This document shows positions 7,644 through 15,896 of a DNA stretch of 30,640 nt, one piece after another (within the stretch, counting starts at the first letter, position 1; every line of letters begins with the position of its first letter). The DNA is from BS750m-G62 sp964577175 (lineage in GTDB: Bacteria; Planctomycetota; Phycisphaerae; FEN-1346). The DNA is taken from contig CAZNYC010000038.1 of NCBI GenBank assembly GCA_964577175.1, positions 1-30,640 on the forward strand, given 5' to 3'. The notes under the pieces are model-generated. The model saw only the letters and a list, made by a program, of their open reading frames with translations, was not told the origin of the DNA and made no database searches. The position numbers were made by a program, and so were the translations under genes.

Positions 7644-7761
7644 GTCATTCTGAGGAGCGGCGAAGTTTACCCGCCGACGGCGGGCCGCGACGAAGAATCT
7701 CGCCTTGTCGCCTTTCGCACGGCGAGATTCTTCGGCTCCGCAAGCGGAGCCTCAGAATGAC
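7644..7761. repeat. Large nested inverted repeat (GTCATTCTGAG / GAAGAATCTCGCC type)
   Basis: The outer arms GTCATTCTGAG (7644-7654) and CTCAGAATGAC (7751-7761) are perfect complements. Inside, CGAAGAATCTCGCC (7691-7704) pairs perfectly with GGCGAGATTCTTCG (7721-7734) across 16 bases. A small GGCTCCG/CGGAGCC hairpin lies at the right. The wording matches a dispersed intergenic repeat that I recall from many unrelated bacterial genomes (from memory, not searched). It fills most of the gap 7588-7787 and may end or attenuate transcription between the fusion gene and the next glycosyltransferase. Confidence 0.85.
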
Positions 7762-7787
7762 CGCCTGGTTCACTGAGGGCGTTCGCC

Positions 7788-10697
7788 TTACTCCCGTCCA
7801 TAGCCGAAGGCCTTCATCCGCTCGCCGCAGATCCGCTCGATACGGTCGAGGTTCGCCTGGCCGAAGAAGTCGCGCCACGGCGTGCCGCGGTTCTTCCCGG
7901 CCCGCTGGTACCGGCGGTCGACCTCGTCGGAAACGTCGCGGACGACCTCCCACCCCAGGCGGCGGGCGAGGTCCGCCACGGTGCCGACCTTGTCGTCGCA
8001 GAAGTCCTCGTAGCGAACGCATTCGAGGCGGCCGGCATCCGCGAGACACGCGTCCGCGAACCGGTTCCAGCGGTTGGCGAGGGTCTCGATGTAATTCTCG
8101 CCGGCGGTGGGCGGGGTCCGGCCTTCCATGATGAGCCGCCACCCCGGCAGGTCGGCCCACGCCTCCCGTTCCCTTGGCCCAAGGGCGTCGAGGTTACCCG
8201 GCAGCGCCAGGCGGTCGAGGATGCTGCGGATATTCTCGCGCGGGTCGCGGACGATGAAGACGAACCGCCCGTCGGGAAACGTCTCGCGGAGGCCGTCGTA
8301 GAGGAGCCCGAACGGCGGGGCCTTGATGACATCGGTGGCGAAGTCGTGCGGGTGGGAGGCCACGAAGTCGCGCACGCGGGTCTGGCGGGCGATCAGCCGC
8401 TCCAGGCTCTGCTCCGCCCCCAGGCGGTTGAACACGTCGTAGGAATATGTCTTATCCGTCGCGCGAGCCAGCAGCGCCGCAATCGCCGTCGTCCCGCTCT
8501 TCTGGTTCCCCATCACGAGGACCGGCGCGGGATGGGCCGCCGGGTGGACGCGGGGCGCCTCGGTGGCATCGTCGGCCGGGCGGCCGTCCTCCGGCTTACG
8601 GGCCACCAGGGCGATGTGGAACCCCTCGAACCCGTCGTACTCGGTGAAGATTTCCTCGGACTCCACGACGAACCCGGCGTCCTGGACGAGACGCCGCAGT
8701 TCGGCCTCGTCGAGCCAGTTCTCGACGGGCTGGTCGGTCCACGGCCGGCCGGTGCAGGCGACGGCCTCGGCGTTCAGCCGCTCGACGACCGGCCGGTTCG
8801 GCGTGGTCAGGACAAGCCGGCCCCCCGGCACGAGGAGGTCCCACGCGCGGCCGAGGTGGTGGACCTGGCCGGCGTCGTCGAAGTGTTCGAGTATCTCGAT
8901 GGAAAGGACGGCGTCGTAGGCCGCCTCCGGCAGCATCATGGTCTGGGCGTCGCCGCGGACGAACGTGGCCTGCGGACAGTACCGCTGGGCGGTGCGGACG
9001 GCCTCCTCGCTCCGGTCCACACCTATCACCCGGCCGAAGGGGAGGAGGTGCGGCTCGAGTTGCCCGAGGCCGGACCCGAGATCGAGAATCTCCAGATCCG
9101 TGCGGTTGAGGTCGGCCAGCGCCTGGACGACCTTCTCGCGGCGGGCCTTCTGGCAGTGGTTCTCGCGGACGACGGCCCCGCGGTACCACTGGTCGTAGAA
9201 CGCGTCGGCCTCGCGTGTTTCCGGGTAGTTGTCGGCATTGGCGACCTTGGTGGGTTCGGCGGCCGGGAGCCCCTCGGTCTTTTCGGCCAGGCACTCGCGC
9301 TCCAGATGTGCAAAGGCTGCGTTGATCCGTCCCAGTTGTTCCTGGAGCGAGTAGTTCGCGGCCACGTAGTCGCGGTACCGGCGGGGTTCGTACTCGCCGT
9401 CGAGGATGCACCGGCAGAACTCGTCGGGGTCGCGCCACAGCCACTCGGGCGGGAAGAACTCGCGGGCGCCCGGCCAGGTGTGGATGAGCGGCTTGATGCC
9501 CCGGGCCATCGCCTCCAGGACGTTCACGGGGTGCCCCTCGCCCATCGCCGTCGAGACGAGGTAATGTTTGTCTTCGAGCCAGGCGGCCACGTCGTCCTGC
9601 CAGCCGTCGAAGACGACGGCCCCCCGGAGCCCGAGTTCGTCGAGCATGGTATCCATGTAGTCGAACAGCAGGCCGTCGTCCTGGAACTCGCCCGCCACGT
9701 GCAGCCGGTACTCGGGGTCCGCCCGGTGCAGCCGGGCGAAGCACTGGAGCAGCAGGGCAGGATTCTTCCGCAGGTTCAGGTACCCGACCATGGCTACGTT
9801 CTTGCCCCGCGGGCGATCGCGGAAGGCGAAACGGTTCAGGTTCACCCCGTTGGGGACGGACAGGACGCGCGTCCGCTCGGTCAGGTCCGGGACGGCGGCC
9901 TCGACGCGCTTCAAGACGCGCGGGTTGCCGACCGTGACCAGGAAGTCGATGTTATCCCAGTTGACCTCGGCCGGCCATTTGCGGAACGCCTCGTACCGGT
10001 GCAGGCGGACGATGGTGCGACAGGTTTTGGGCAGGCGGGAGGCCAGGACGACCTGCTCGGTGCACCACTCGAACCAGGCGATGTCGCACCACTGGAGGGT
10101 TTCGAGCATGTGCTCGTGGGTCGAGGCGCACCACAGGCGCGTCGGGAACCGCTGCTCGGCCCACGGATGGATCTCCGAGAGGAACTTCGTGTCGCCGGTA
10201 TCGCTGAAGAAGGCGACCTTCGGCCGCTGGACGCGGATGGCGTCGATGAATTCGTTCAGCATCTCCTGGCTGGGCAGCGCCGCCCGGACCGCCAGGAGGG
10301 CCTCCATCGCGCCGCCGGGGTCCCTGGCATCGAGGAACGTCTTGGCCGTCCGGTTCGCCAGGTCCGCGCTCAGCGTCCGGTCGGCGTACAGGTCGCCGAA
10401 GAGGCCGAGCACCTTGTTCGGCCGGCGGGACGCCAGGTACACCTCCGCCAGGTTCCAGAGGGCGAGGGGGCGCTCGTCGTCCGAGAGCCGGCGGGCGGCG
10501 CCTTCGAGGTGGACGGCCGCCTCGTCCAGCCGGCCCGTCGCGAACAGCAGCGAGCCGAGATCGTTCAGCGCCTTGCCGTCCGCCGGGTGCGCCCGCAGAT
10601 ACGACGCGTACGCCTCGACGGCGGCCTCGTGGTCGCCGGCCTCCGCCAGACGGGTACACGTTTCGTAGGCGGGACACCGGAGTTGTGCGGTATCCAA
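7788..10697 (-). CDS. TPR / glycosyltransferase / methyltransferase / sulfotransferase fusion protein
   Basis: This 969-residue cytoplasmic protein has four parts. Residues 1-150 are TPR-like (DHEAAVEAYASYLRAHPADG). About 160-465 is a GT-B glycosyltransferase of the GT4 type, with VPNGVNLNRF and EGHPVNVLEAMARGIKPL. About 500-700 is a SAM methyltransferase (ILDLGSGLGQLEPHL and LSIEILEHFDDAG). About 720-969 is a sulfotransferase, with the PAPS 5'-phosphosulfate loop GNQKSGTTAIAAL and the 3'-phosphate motif FIVRDPRENIRSI. I start at TTG 10697, five bases after a strong AAGGAGG. An ATG at 10712 overlaps that site and lacks its own. The gene follows another glycosyltransferase by 26 bases. It probably adds, methylates and sulfates one glycan. 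Flagellar attachment is inferred from position. Confidence 0.9.
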   Translation of the reverse strand: MDTAQLRCPAYETCTRLAEAGDHEAAVEAYASYLRAHPADGKALNDLGSLLFATGRLDEAAVHLEGAARRLSDDERPLALWNLAEVYLASRRPNKVLGLFGDLYADRTLSADLANRTAKTFLDARDPGGAMEALLAVRAALPSQEMLNEFIDAIRVQRPKVAFFSDTGDTKFLSEIHPWAEQRFPTRLWCASTHEHMLETLQWCDIAWFEWCTEQVVLASRLPKTCRTIVRLHRYEAFRKWPAEVNWDNIDFLVTVGNPRVLKRVEAAVPDLTERTRVLSVPNGVNLNRFAFRDRPRGKNVAMVGYLNLRKNPALLLQCFARLHRADPEYRLHVAGEFQDDGLLFDYMDTMLDELGLRGAVVFDGWQDDVAAWLEDKHYLVSTAMGEGHPVNVLEAMARGIKPLIHTWPGAREFFPPEWLWRDPDEFCRCILDGEYEPRRYRDYVAANYSLQEQLGRINAAFAHLERECLAEKTEGLPAAEPTKVANADNYPETREADAFYDQWYRGAVVRENHCQKARREKVVQALADLNRTDLEILDLGSGLGQLEPHLLPFGRVIGVDRSEEAVRTAQRYCPQATFVRGDAQTMMLPEAAYDAVLSIEILEHFDDAGQVHHLGRAWDLLVPGGRLVLTTPNRPVVERLNAEAVACTGRPWTDQPVENWLDEAELRRLVQDAGFVVESEEIFTEYDGFEGFHIALVARKPEDGRPADDATEAPRVHPAAHPAPVLVMGNQKSGTTAIAALLARATDKTYSYDVFNRLGAEQSLERLIARQTRVRDFVASHPHDFATDVIKAPPFGLLYDGLRETFPDGRFVFIVRDPRENIRSILDRLALPGNLDALGPREREAWADLPGWRLIMEGRTPPTAGENYIETLANRWNRFADACLADAGRLECVRYEDFCDDKVGTVADLARRLGWEVVRDVSDEVDRRYQRAGKNRGTPWRDFFGQANLDRIERICGERMKAFGYGRE

Positions 10698-10723
10698 GGG
10701 GACCTCCTTCATCCTGCGTCTTG

Positions 10724-12445
10724 TTACGTCGAATCGCCGTACGGGCCGAGCGCCGCGGGGGCGACGGCCGGCTGCGGTGCGGCCGCCGGGGCCGGCCTCG
10801 GTGCGGTCCGGCCGCGGCGGTACTCGGCCAGTTCGTCGAGCAGAAACGCAACGTCGCGCCGCGTCCGGCCGTCTACCTCGTCCAGGGCGCGGCGAAGGCG
10901 GGCCTCGGCCTCGGCGAGCATCGGATGGTCGGCGGGCGCCTCCATGCCGATACCGGTGGCCAGCAGGGTGCGCCCCAGGACCACGTCGAGCGTTTCTTGC
11001 AAATCCCGTGCCACAGGGTCGATGAGGGCGTCCGCAGGGACCGCCTCCACCAGCCGCCGGGCCACACGGAGGCGGGCGTCCAGCGCCTCGGTCCGCGTTT
11101 GCTCCGAGTGCGCCGCCCGGTACACCTTGACCAGCGGCACGGGCACGTGGACGAAACGAACATCGCCGGCGGCCGCGCACCGGCACCAGAACTCGAAATC
11201 CTGGCACCGCGGAAAGGCCGCATCGTACGGCCCGACGCGATCGTACAGATCCCGGCGAACCAGGACAGAGGTGTTCAGAACGGGGCAGATGCCGGTCACC
11301 CCCGCCAGGAAACGGGCCGGCAGTTCGTCGGCCGGATAGTCCCGCCCGCGGCGGGTGAACAGCACGGTGCCGTCCGGCCGCAGCAGGAGGCCGTCGGCAT
11401 GGACGACCTCGGCGTCGCCGGCGTCGCGGGCGGCGTGGACCTCGGCCCGGATGCGGTTCGGCATCGCCTCGTCGTCGGCGTCGAGCCAGGCCAGGTACCG
11501 GCCCCGCGCCTCGGCGACGCAGCGGTTGCGCGTTTCGGGCCGGCCGGTGTGCGGTTTGTCAAAATATCGTACGCGCGGGTCGTTCAAATGCTTGGCGACG
11601 CACTCGGCCGTGGCGTCCGTGGACCCGTCGTCGACCACCACGATTTCGAGGTTCGGCCAGGTCTGCCGGCGGAGGCTGGCGAGACACCGGTCGATGGTCT
11701 CCTCGCCCTTATACACGGGCACGAGCGCGGAGACGAGCGGCGGGTCGTCGGCCTGGGGGTCCGGCGGGACCGGGTCGGCCGGCAGGCCGTCGGCCGCGGG
11801 TTCCTCGGGCGTCCGGACGCTGAACTGCGGCGCGGCGCCCGGCCCGTCGCGCCACGTGACGGTCGTGTCGGCGTCGCGGTCGTCGACCACGTCCAGCCCG
11901 CAGGCGACGGTCAGTAGGCCGGCGAGTTCAGGGGGCGGGTTGCCGACGAGGCGGACCCGGCCGCGGCAGTGCGCCGCCAGCCGCAGCGCGATGTTCCAGT
12001 CCCTGGTGCGGAGGTCGCCGGGCTTGGCGCTCAGCCACTCGACACGGTCCGGCGGCTCGCAGCCGCACACGATGCGGGCCCCCGCCGAGACCGGCGAGGG
12101 TTCCAGCGCCGCGACCTGCCGGGCCGCGGTTGCGTCCGGCACGAAGACGGTCCGGACCAGCCGCCACAAACCGTCCGCCGGGGGCAGCCGGCCGACGTCG
12201 CCGGCGCCGAGGCGGAGGCAGGCGCCGGGGAGCCAATCGGCGGCGGGGCGGCCGGCCAGGGACGAGAGCAGCGGACCCGCGCCCTCGAACCACAGGCGGT
12301 GGGCGTCGCGGATCGTCCGCAGCGCCTCCTCCGGGTCCGTCTCGCCCTTCAGGGGGGTCACCTCCACGCCCGGCTGGGCCGCAAGCAGGCGCAGAAAGGC
12401 GCGCGTATCCGGAAACAGGCCGGCGGCGATGACGGCGACGTGCAC
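10724..12445 (-). CDS. Two-domain glycosyltransferase (GT-B-like N-terminus plus GT2)
   Basis: The protein has 573 residues. The first 230 resemble a partly degenerate GT-B half (HVAVIAAGLFPDTRAFLRLL and later RVRLVGNPPPELAGLL). From about 236 comes a clear GT2 catalytic domain: SALVPVYKGEETIDRCLASL, IVVVDDGSTDATAECV, and RYLAWLDADDEAMP with the DxD-type acidic motif. RCQDFEFWCRCAAAG follows later. A helical region and a Pro/Ala tail end the protein. I prefer GTG 12445, six bases after GGAAGG, over GTG 12451, which abuts that site. It begins 21 bases after flgL and is probably in the same transcript, which suggests glycosylation of flagellar proteins. An internal sigma-54-like site is noted separately. 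Confidence 0.88.
   Translation of the reverse strand: MHVAVIAAGLFPDTRAFLRLLAAQPGVEVTPLKGETDPEEALRTIRDAHRLWFEGAGPLLSSLAGRPAADWLPGACLRLGAGDVGRLPPADGLWRLVRTVFVPDATAARQVAALEPSPVSAGARIVCGCEPPDRVEWLSAKPGDLRTRDWNIALRLAAHCRGRVRLVGNPPPELAGLLTVACGLDVVDDRDADTTVTWRDGPGAAPQFSVRTPEEPAADGLPADPVPPDPQADDPPLVSALVPVYKGEETIDRCLASLRRQTWPNLEIVVVDDGSTDATAECVAKHLNDPRVRYFDKPHTGRPETRNRCVAEARGRYLAWLDADDEAMPNRIRAEVHAARDAGDAEVVHADGLLLRPDGTVLFTRRGRDYPADELPARFLAGVTGICPVLNTSVLVRRDLYDRVGPYDAAFPRCQDFEFWCRCAAAGDVRFVHVPVPLVKVYRAAHSEQTRTEALDARLRVARRLVEAVPADALIDPVARDLQETLDVVLGRTLLATGIGMEAPADHPMLAEAEARLRRALDEVDGRTRRDVAFLLDELAEYRRGRTAPRPAPAAAPQPAVAPAALGPYGDST
10998..11014 (-). promoter_or_regulatory. Possible internal sigma-54 promoter inside the GT2 gene
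   Basis: On the minus strand, GTGGCACGGGATTTGCA matches the -24/-12 consensus YTGGCACGRNNNTTGCW at every fixed position except the first pyrimidine. It points toward the fusion gene whose start is about 300 bases downstream. It lies within coding sequence, so it may be chance, but it would give the modification genes their own supply of transcript. Confidence 0.4.
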
Positions 12446-12466
12446 GGGCACCCTTCCGCTTAAGCG

Positions 12467-13897
12467 TTACCAGTTGACGTAGTTGAACAGCGAGAGGCTG
12501 AGCAGGCGAGACGCCGACGCCAGGGTCATCTCGTAGAGCGTCTGCCGGCGTGCGAGGTCGGTGGCCGCCTGGATGATGTCGGCGTTCTCGAGGGCGGCGG
12601 CCTGGTCCTCGGTCTGCTCCTGGCGGGTCTCGAGCCCCTCGTCGAGGCGGTTCATCCGCCCCACGCTCGAGCCGATCGACGTACTGGCGAGGGTCAACCG
12701 GCCGGAGACCTCGCTGATAAGCGCCACCATGTCGCCGAGGCGGGTCAAGTGTTCGTTCTCCGGCAGGTTCCGCGTGTTGCGCAGGAGGTCCCGGACCTCC
12801 ACGAGCGACGAGAACAGGTCCGCCGTGCCCGGCACGCGGACGGCGTCCAGGCCGGTCCGCTGGATGCCGGTGCAGTCGACGTAGAGGGTGCGGCCGGTGG
12901 CGGCGTCGGTGACGGCGAGGTTGTCGTCGGCGAAATCGATCGCGGTGGTCGTGGTACCGTCGTCGAGCGACAGGTGGCCGGTGGCCTGGACGGCGACCGT
13001 CCCCTGAAAGGCGGGGTCCAGCCCCGCCGTATCCACATACACGCAGGCGCCGTCGGCGCTGGTGACGCAGACGTCGGTGTCGCCGGCGGTGTAGGCGACC
13101 TCGGGCCCGCCGTCGAGGCTCAGCGTGCCGGTCGGCGCGTCGATGGTCAGCGTGTGCCCGTTGCCGAGGACGGTGTCGCCGTCGGCGCTGGAGGTGCCGG
13201 CGGCGATGCCGCTCGCGCCGCCGTAAGTGGTGGCGGCATGGGTGACGGTGAGCCATGCGCTCGTGCGGACGGTGCTGGTGCCGGCGCCGGCGGCGGCGCC
13301 GGTGTCGCCGTAGAAGACGGGGGTGTCGCGTTCGTGGTTGCCGAAGACCTGCTCGCCGATGAGCGTGGTGGCCTGCTCGACGCCCGGTGCGATGGGGGCC
13401 TCGACCACGTCGCGGCTGCCGGCGTAGCGGACGCCGGTGATGGTCCCGTCTTGGGCGACGGTCTCATAGGGCTTGGCCTGGGTGCTGCGGCCGCCGAAGA
13501 GGTATCGCCCGCCGTAGCGGGTGTTGGCCAGGGAGACGAGTTGTTCGATAAGGCCGTTGATTTCCTGGGCCACGGGCTCGCGGTCCGCGGTCGAGTAGGT
13601 GCCACTGCTGCCCTGGGTGACAAGTTCGCGGGTTCGGGCCATGATCTCGGACATCTGCGACAGGACGCTGCTGGCCACGCTGAACGAGTCGTTGATGCGG
13701 CCGATGTTCTCGCGGTACGTGCGGATGCTGCCGCCTTCGTCGCGGAGCCCGAGGAGGCGGTACGCCTCGGCCGGCGAATCCGAGGAACGGTGCAACCGCA
13801 CGCCGCTCGAGACCGTTTTCTGGAGGCGGACCAGGGCTTCGCTGTGCCCGCGGATGGCGAGGCGGGCCGTCTCGTACGTCGAACCGAGTCCACTCAT
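12467..13897 (-). CDS. flgL: Flagellar hook-filament junction protein FlgL
   Basis: This 476-residue protein has the flagellin-like ends of FlgL. The N-terminal coiled coil carries HSEALVRLQKTVSSGVRLHRSSDSPAEAYRLLGL. The C-terminal helix bundle carries GLETRQEQTEDQAAALENADIIQAATDLARRQTLYEMTLASASRLLSLSLFNYVNW. It links the hook to the filament outside the cell. The middle (about residues 200-365) is a beta-rich, Gly/Thr/Asp-rich insert containing three cysteines and two related segments, each with a YVD-x-x-G core. GGAGAA precedes the ATG. It lies 34 bases after flgK. Typical FlgL proteins are 300-420 residues, so this one is long. Confidence 0.93.
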   Translation of the reverse strand: MSGLGSTYETARLAIRGHSEALVRLQKTVSSGVRLHRSSDSPAEAYRLLGLRDEGGSIRTYRENIGRINDSFSVASSVLSQMSEIMARTRELVTQGSSGTYSTADREPVAQEINGLIEQLVSLANTRYGGRYLFGGRSTQAKPYETVAQDGTITGVRYAGSRDVVEAPIAPGVEQATTLIGEQVFGNHERDTPVFYGDTGAAAGAGTSTVRTSAWLTVTHAATTYGGASGIAAGTSSADGDTVLGNGHTLTIDAPTGTLSLDGGPEVAYTAGDTDVCVTSADGACVYVDTAGLDPAFQGTVAVQATGHLSLDDGTTTTAIDFADDNLAVTDAATGRTLYVDCTGIQRTGLDAVRVPGTADLFSSLVEVRDLLRNTRNLPENEHLTRLGDMVALISEVSGRLTLASTSIGSSVGRMNRLDEGLETRQEQTEDQAAALENADIIQAATDLARRQTLYEMTLASASRLLSLSLFNYVNW

Positions 13898-13931
13898 CGT
13901 CGTTCTCCGTCGCCCCGGCCGGACCGGGGGG

Positions 13932-15893
13932 TTACAGCAGGTTCATCAGGGTCTGGTGGGCGCGATCGATGGAGGCCAGGTACTTGGCCATGCCCTGATA
14001 CATGCGTTCCAGGACGAGCATCATGGCGGCCTGTTCGTTGACGTCGACGCCGCTGACCTCCTCGCGCTGGCGGTTCAGTTCCGTCATGAGGTTCTGGAGC
14101 GCGTCGCGCCGGGCCTCGCGCAGGACCACGCGGTTCCCCAGGCCCGACACCATGCCGCGGAAGGCGTCGACGGGCGTGTCGCCGGCCAGGGTCTCAAGGG
14201 CTTCGTCGGCCACACCCGCCAGGCGGCGGGTGTTCAGATTGTCCAGCCCCGCCGTGGCCAGCGACGACGCCAGATGCGAGGCGGAGGAGAGGACGCGGTC
14301 GGTCACGGCCATCGACTGGGCCGACGTGCCCGCGAAGAGCGTGTTGATACCGGCGGCCGCAAGAAAACCCGTCGTGTCCGACCGTGCGACCGCCTCCACC
14401 GTGAACTGCTCGCCGGCATTCAGCGTCCCCTGGCCAACGGCCAGGCGGATACCGTCGGCGAACTGGAGCGCGTCGTCGGCGGCGTATCCCTCGCCGACAC
14501 TCACGGTGCGAAGCAGGTTGCCGCCGGCGTCGCGGACATCCAGGGCCAGGCCGGGCGCGACGCCCACCTCGCCCGTCCCCACGACGGTGGCGGTCAGCGT
14601 CTGGTTCGTTTCCCCGCCGTAGACCCCGGAGAGCGTGGGCGCCGCGGTACCCGTCAGGGTGCTGGTGGCGGGGCCGGACGGCACGGCGGGCATGAAGTCA
14701 AACGTGTACCCTGCGTCGGCCACGAACTGCAGCCTGCCCTCGACCACCGACACCGAGAGGTGGGCCGAAGCGGCGTCCATCGCCGACGCAATGCTCGACA
14801 GCGTCTCCGTGGAAGGGTCGGCCACGGTGGCGGTGTGGCGCGAGACGTCGCCGGTATCGGTGTCGACGACGCGAAAGTGGATGTCGCCGGCCTCGACGGG
14901 CATCTCCCACTCGCCGACGGGGTCGTTGGGCACCACGTCGCCGGTCAGTTCCGTGAACGAGCCGGCGGCGCCGACGCCCTCGACATGGTAGCGGTTGACG
15001 CGGCCGATGATCTCGGCCGCCAGGGTGTCGAGGTCGCCGCGAACCTGAGGCAGGAGGTCGTTGTACAGGGCCATCAGGCCGCCCAGCCCGCCGCCGCTGA
15101 CCGAGGTGTTGTACTGCATGGCATCGCGGACGGAGACGCCGAGTTCGCCGTCGGCGGTGTACCCCATTTCGATTTCGGTCTGGTGTCCCTTGAGCACAAC
15201 GAGGGTGCCCCAGACGTAGACGCTGTAGGAGCCGTCCGGGGCCTCGGCCATCTGGACGTCGGCGATGTCGGCGAGTTCGCTGACCGCCTGGTCGCGCTGG
15301 TCCAGGAGGTTGCCGTCGCGGGCGTCGCGGCTCTGGACGTTCTGGGTCAGGATGTTGCACTCGGCGATGCGGGCGGCGAGGTTGTTGATTTCCTGGGTCA
15401 TGTCCTGGGCGCGGCGGACGAGGTGACCGCCCAGTTCATCGATCGAGGAGCCGAGGACGCGGAACTGGGCGGCCAGGCCACTCGCCGTCGACACCACCTG
15501 CTCGCGGAAGGCGGCGTTGTCGGGTTCGGACGCCAGTTCGCCGAGGGCGCTGAAGAACTCACTGATAGCCGATGCCACCCCTCCGCCCGAGAGGTCGCCC
15601 AGAAGCCCCTCCAACGACTCCAGGATCGCCAGTTCCTGTTTGGTCTGCCCGAGTTCCGGCCGCTGACGCAGGATCTCCCTTTCCAGGAGCGTGTCGGAGG
15701 CGCGGCGGACGCCCGTGACCTCCGCCCCGTAGCCGATGCGCTGCGTGGCCCGCGGGTCGCCGGGCACAGGGGTGATGATCGCCTCCTGCCGGTGATACCC
15801 TTCCGTGGCGGCGTTGGCGAGGTTGTTGCCGATGACCTCCAGCGCCTTCTGCGCCACGTCGAGCCCGCTGATGCCAATCGCGTGTCCGTGCAT
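13932..15893 (-). CDS. flgK: Flagellar hook-associated protein FlgK
   Basis: This 653-residue protein opens with the axial-protein signature ISGLDVAQKALEVIGNNLANAATEGYHRQ. It ends with the matching C-terminal helix VDVNEQAAMMLVLERMYQGMAKYLASIDRAHQTLMNLL. The N-terminal helical part includes LGQTKQELAILESLEGLL, and a long beta-rich centre (about residues 300-540) would project from the filament. FlgK forms the hook-filament junction together with FlgL. The start is three bases after flgN, whose product normally chaperones FlgK and FlgL. There is no strong ribosome site, so coupled translation is likely. Confidence 0.94.
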   Translation of the reverse strand: MHGHAIGISGLDVAQKALEVIGNNLANAATEGYHRQEAIITPVPGDPRATQRIGYGAEVTGVRRASDTLLEREILRQRPELGQTKQELAILESLEGLLGDLSGGGVASAISEFFSALGELASEPDNAAFREQVVSTASGLAAQFRVLGSSIDELGGHLVRRAQDMTQEINNLAARIAECNILTQNVQSRDARDGNLLDQRDQAVSELADIADVQMAEAPDGSYSVYVWGTLVVLKGHQTEIEMGYTADGELGVSVRDAMQYNTSVSGGGLGGLMALYNDLLPQVRGDLDTLAAEIIGRVNRYHVEGVGAAGSFTELTGDVVPNDPVGEWEMPVEAGDIHFRVVDTDTGDVSRHTATVADPSTETLSSIASAMDAASAHLSVSVVEGRLQFVADAGYTFDFMPAVPSGPATSTLTGTAAPTLSGVYGGETNQTLTATVVGTGEVGVAPGLALDVRDAGGNLLRTVSVGEGYAADDALQFADGIRLAVGQGTLNAGEQFTVEAVARSDTTGFLAAAGINTLFAGTSAQSMAVTDRVLSSASHLASSLATAGLDNLNTRRLAGVADEALETLAGDTPVDAFRGMVSGLGNRVVLREARRDALQNLMTELNRQREEVSGVDVNEQAAMMLVLERMYQGMAKYLASIDRAHQTLMNLL

Positions 15894-15896
15894 AGG

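Noticed and set aside
10713..11207. N-terminal extension of the fusion protein
   Set aside because: It overlaps the upstream glycosyltransferase out of frame and reads as Arg/Gly/Pro-rich low complexity. AAGGAGG marks the start at 10697.
8346..11339. Long plus-strand open frame opposite the fusion gene
   Set aside because: It is the antisense shadow produced by GC-rich codons. No motif, and the minus strand carries four recognisable domains.
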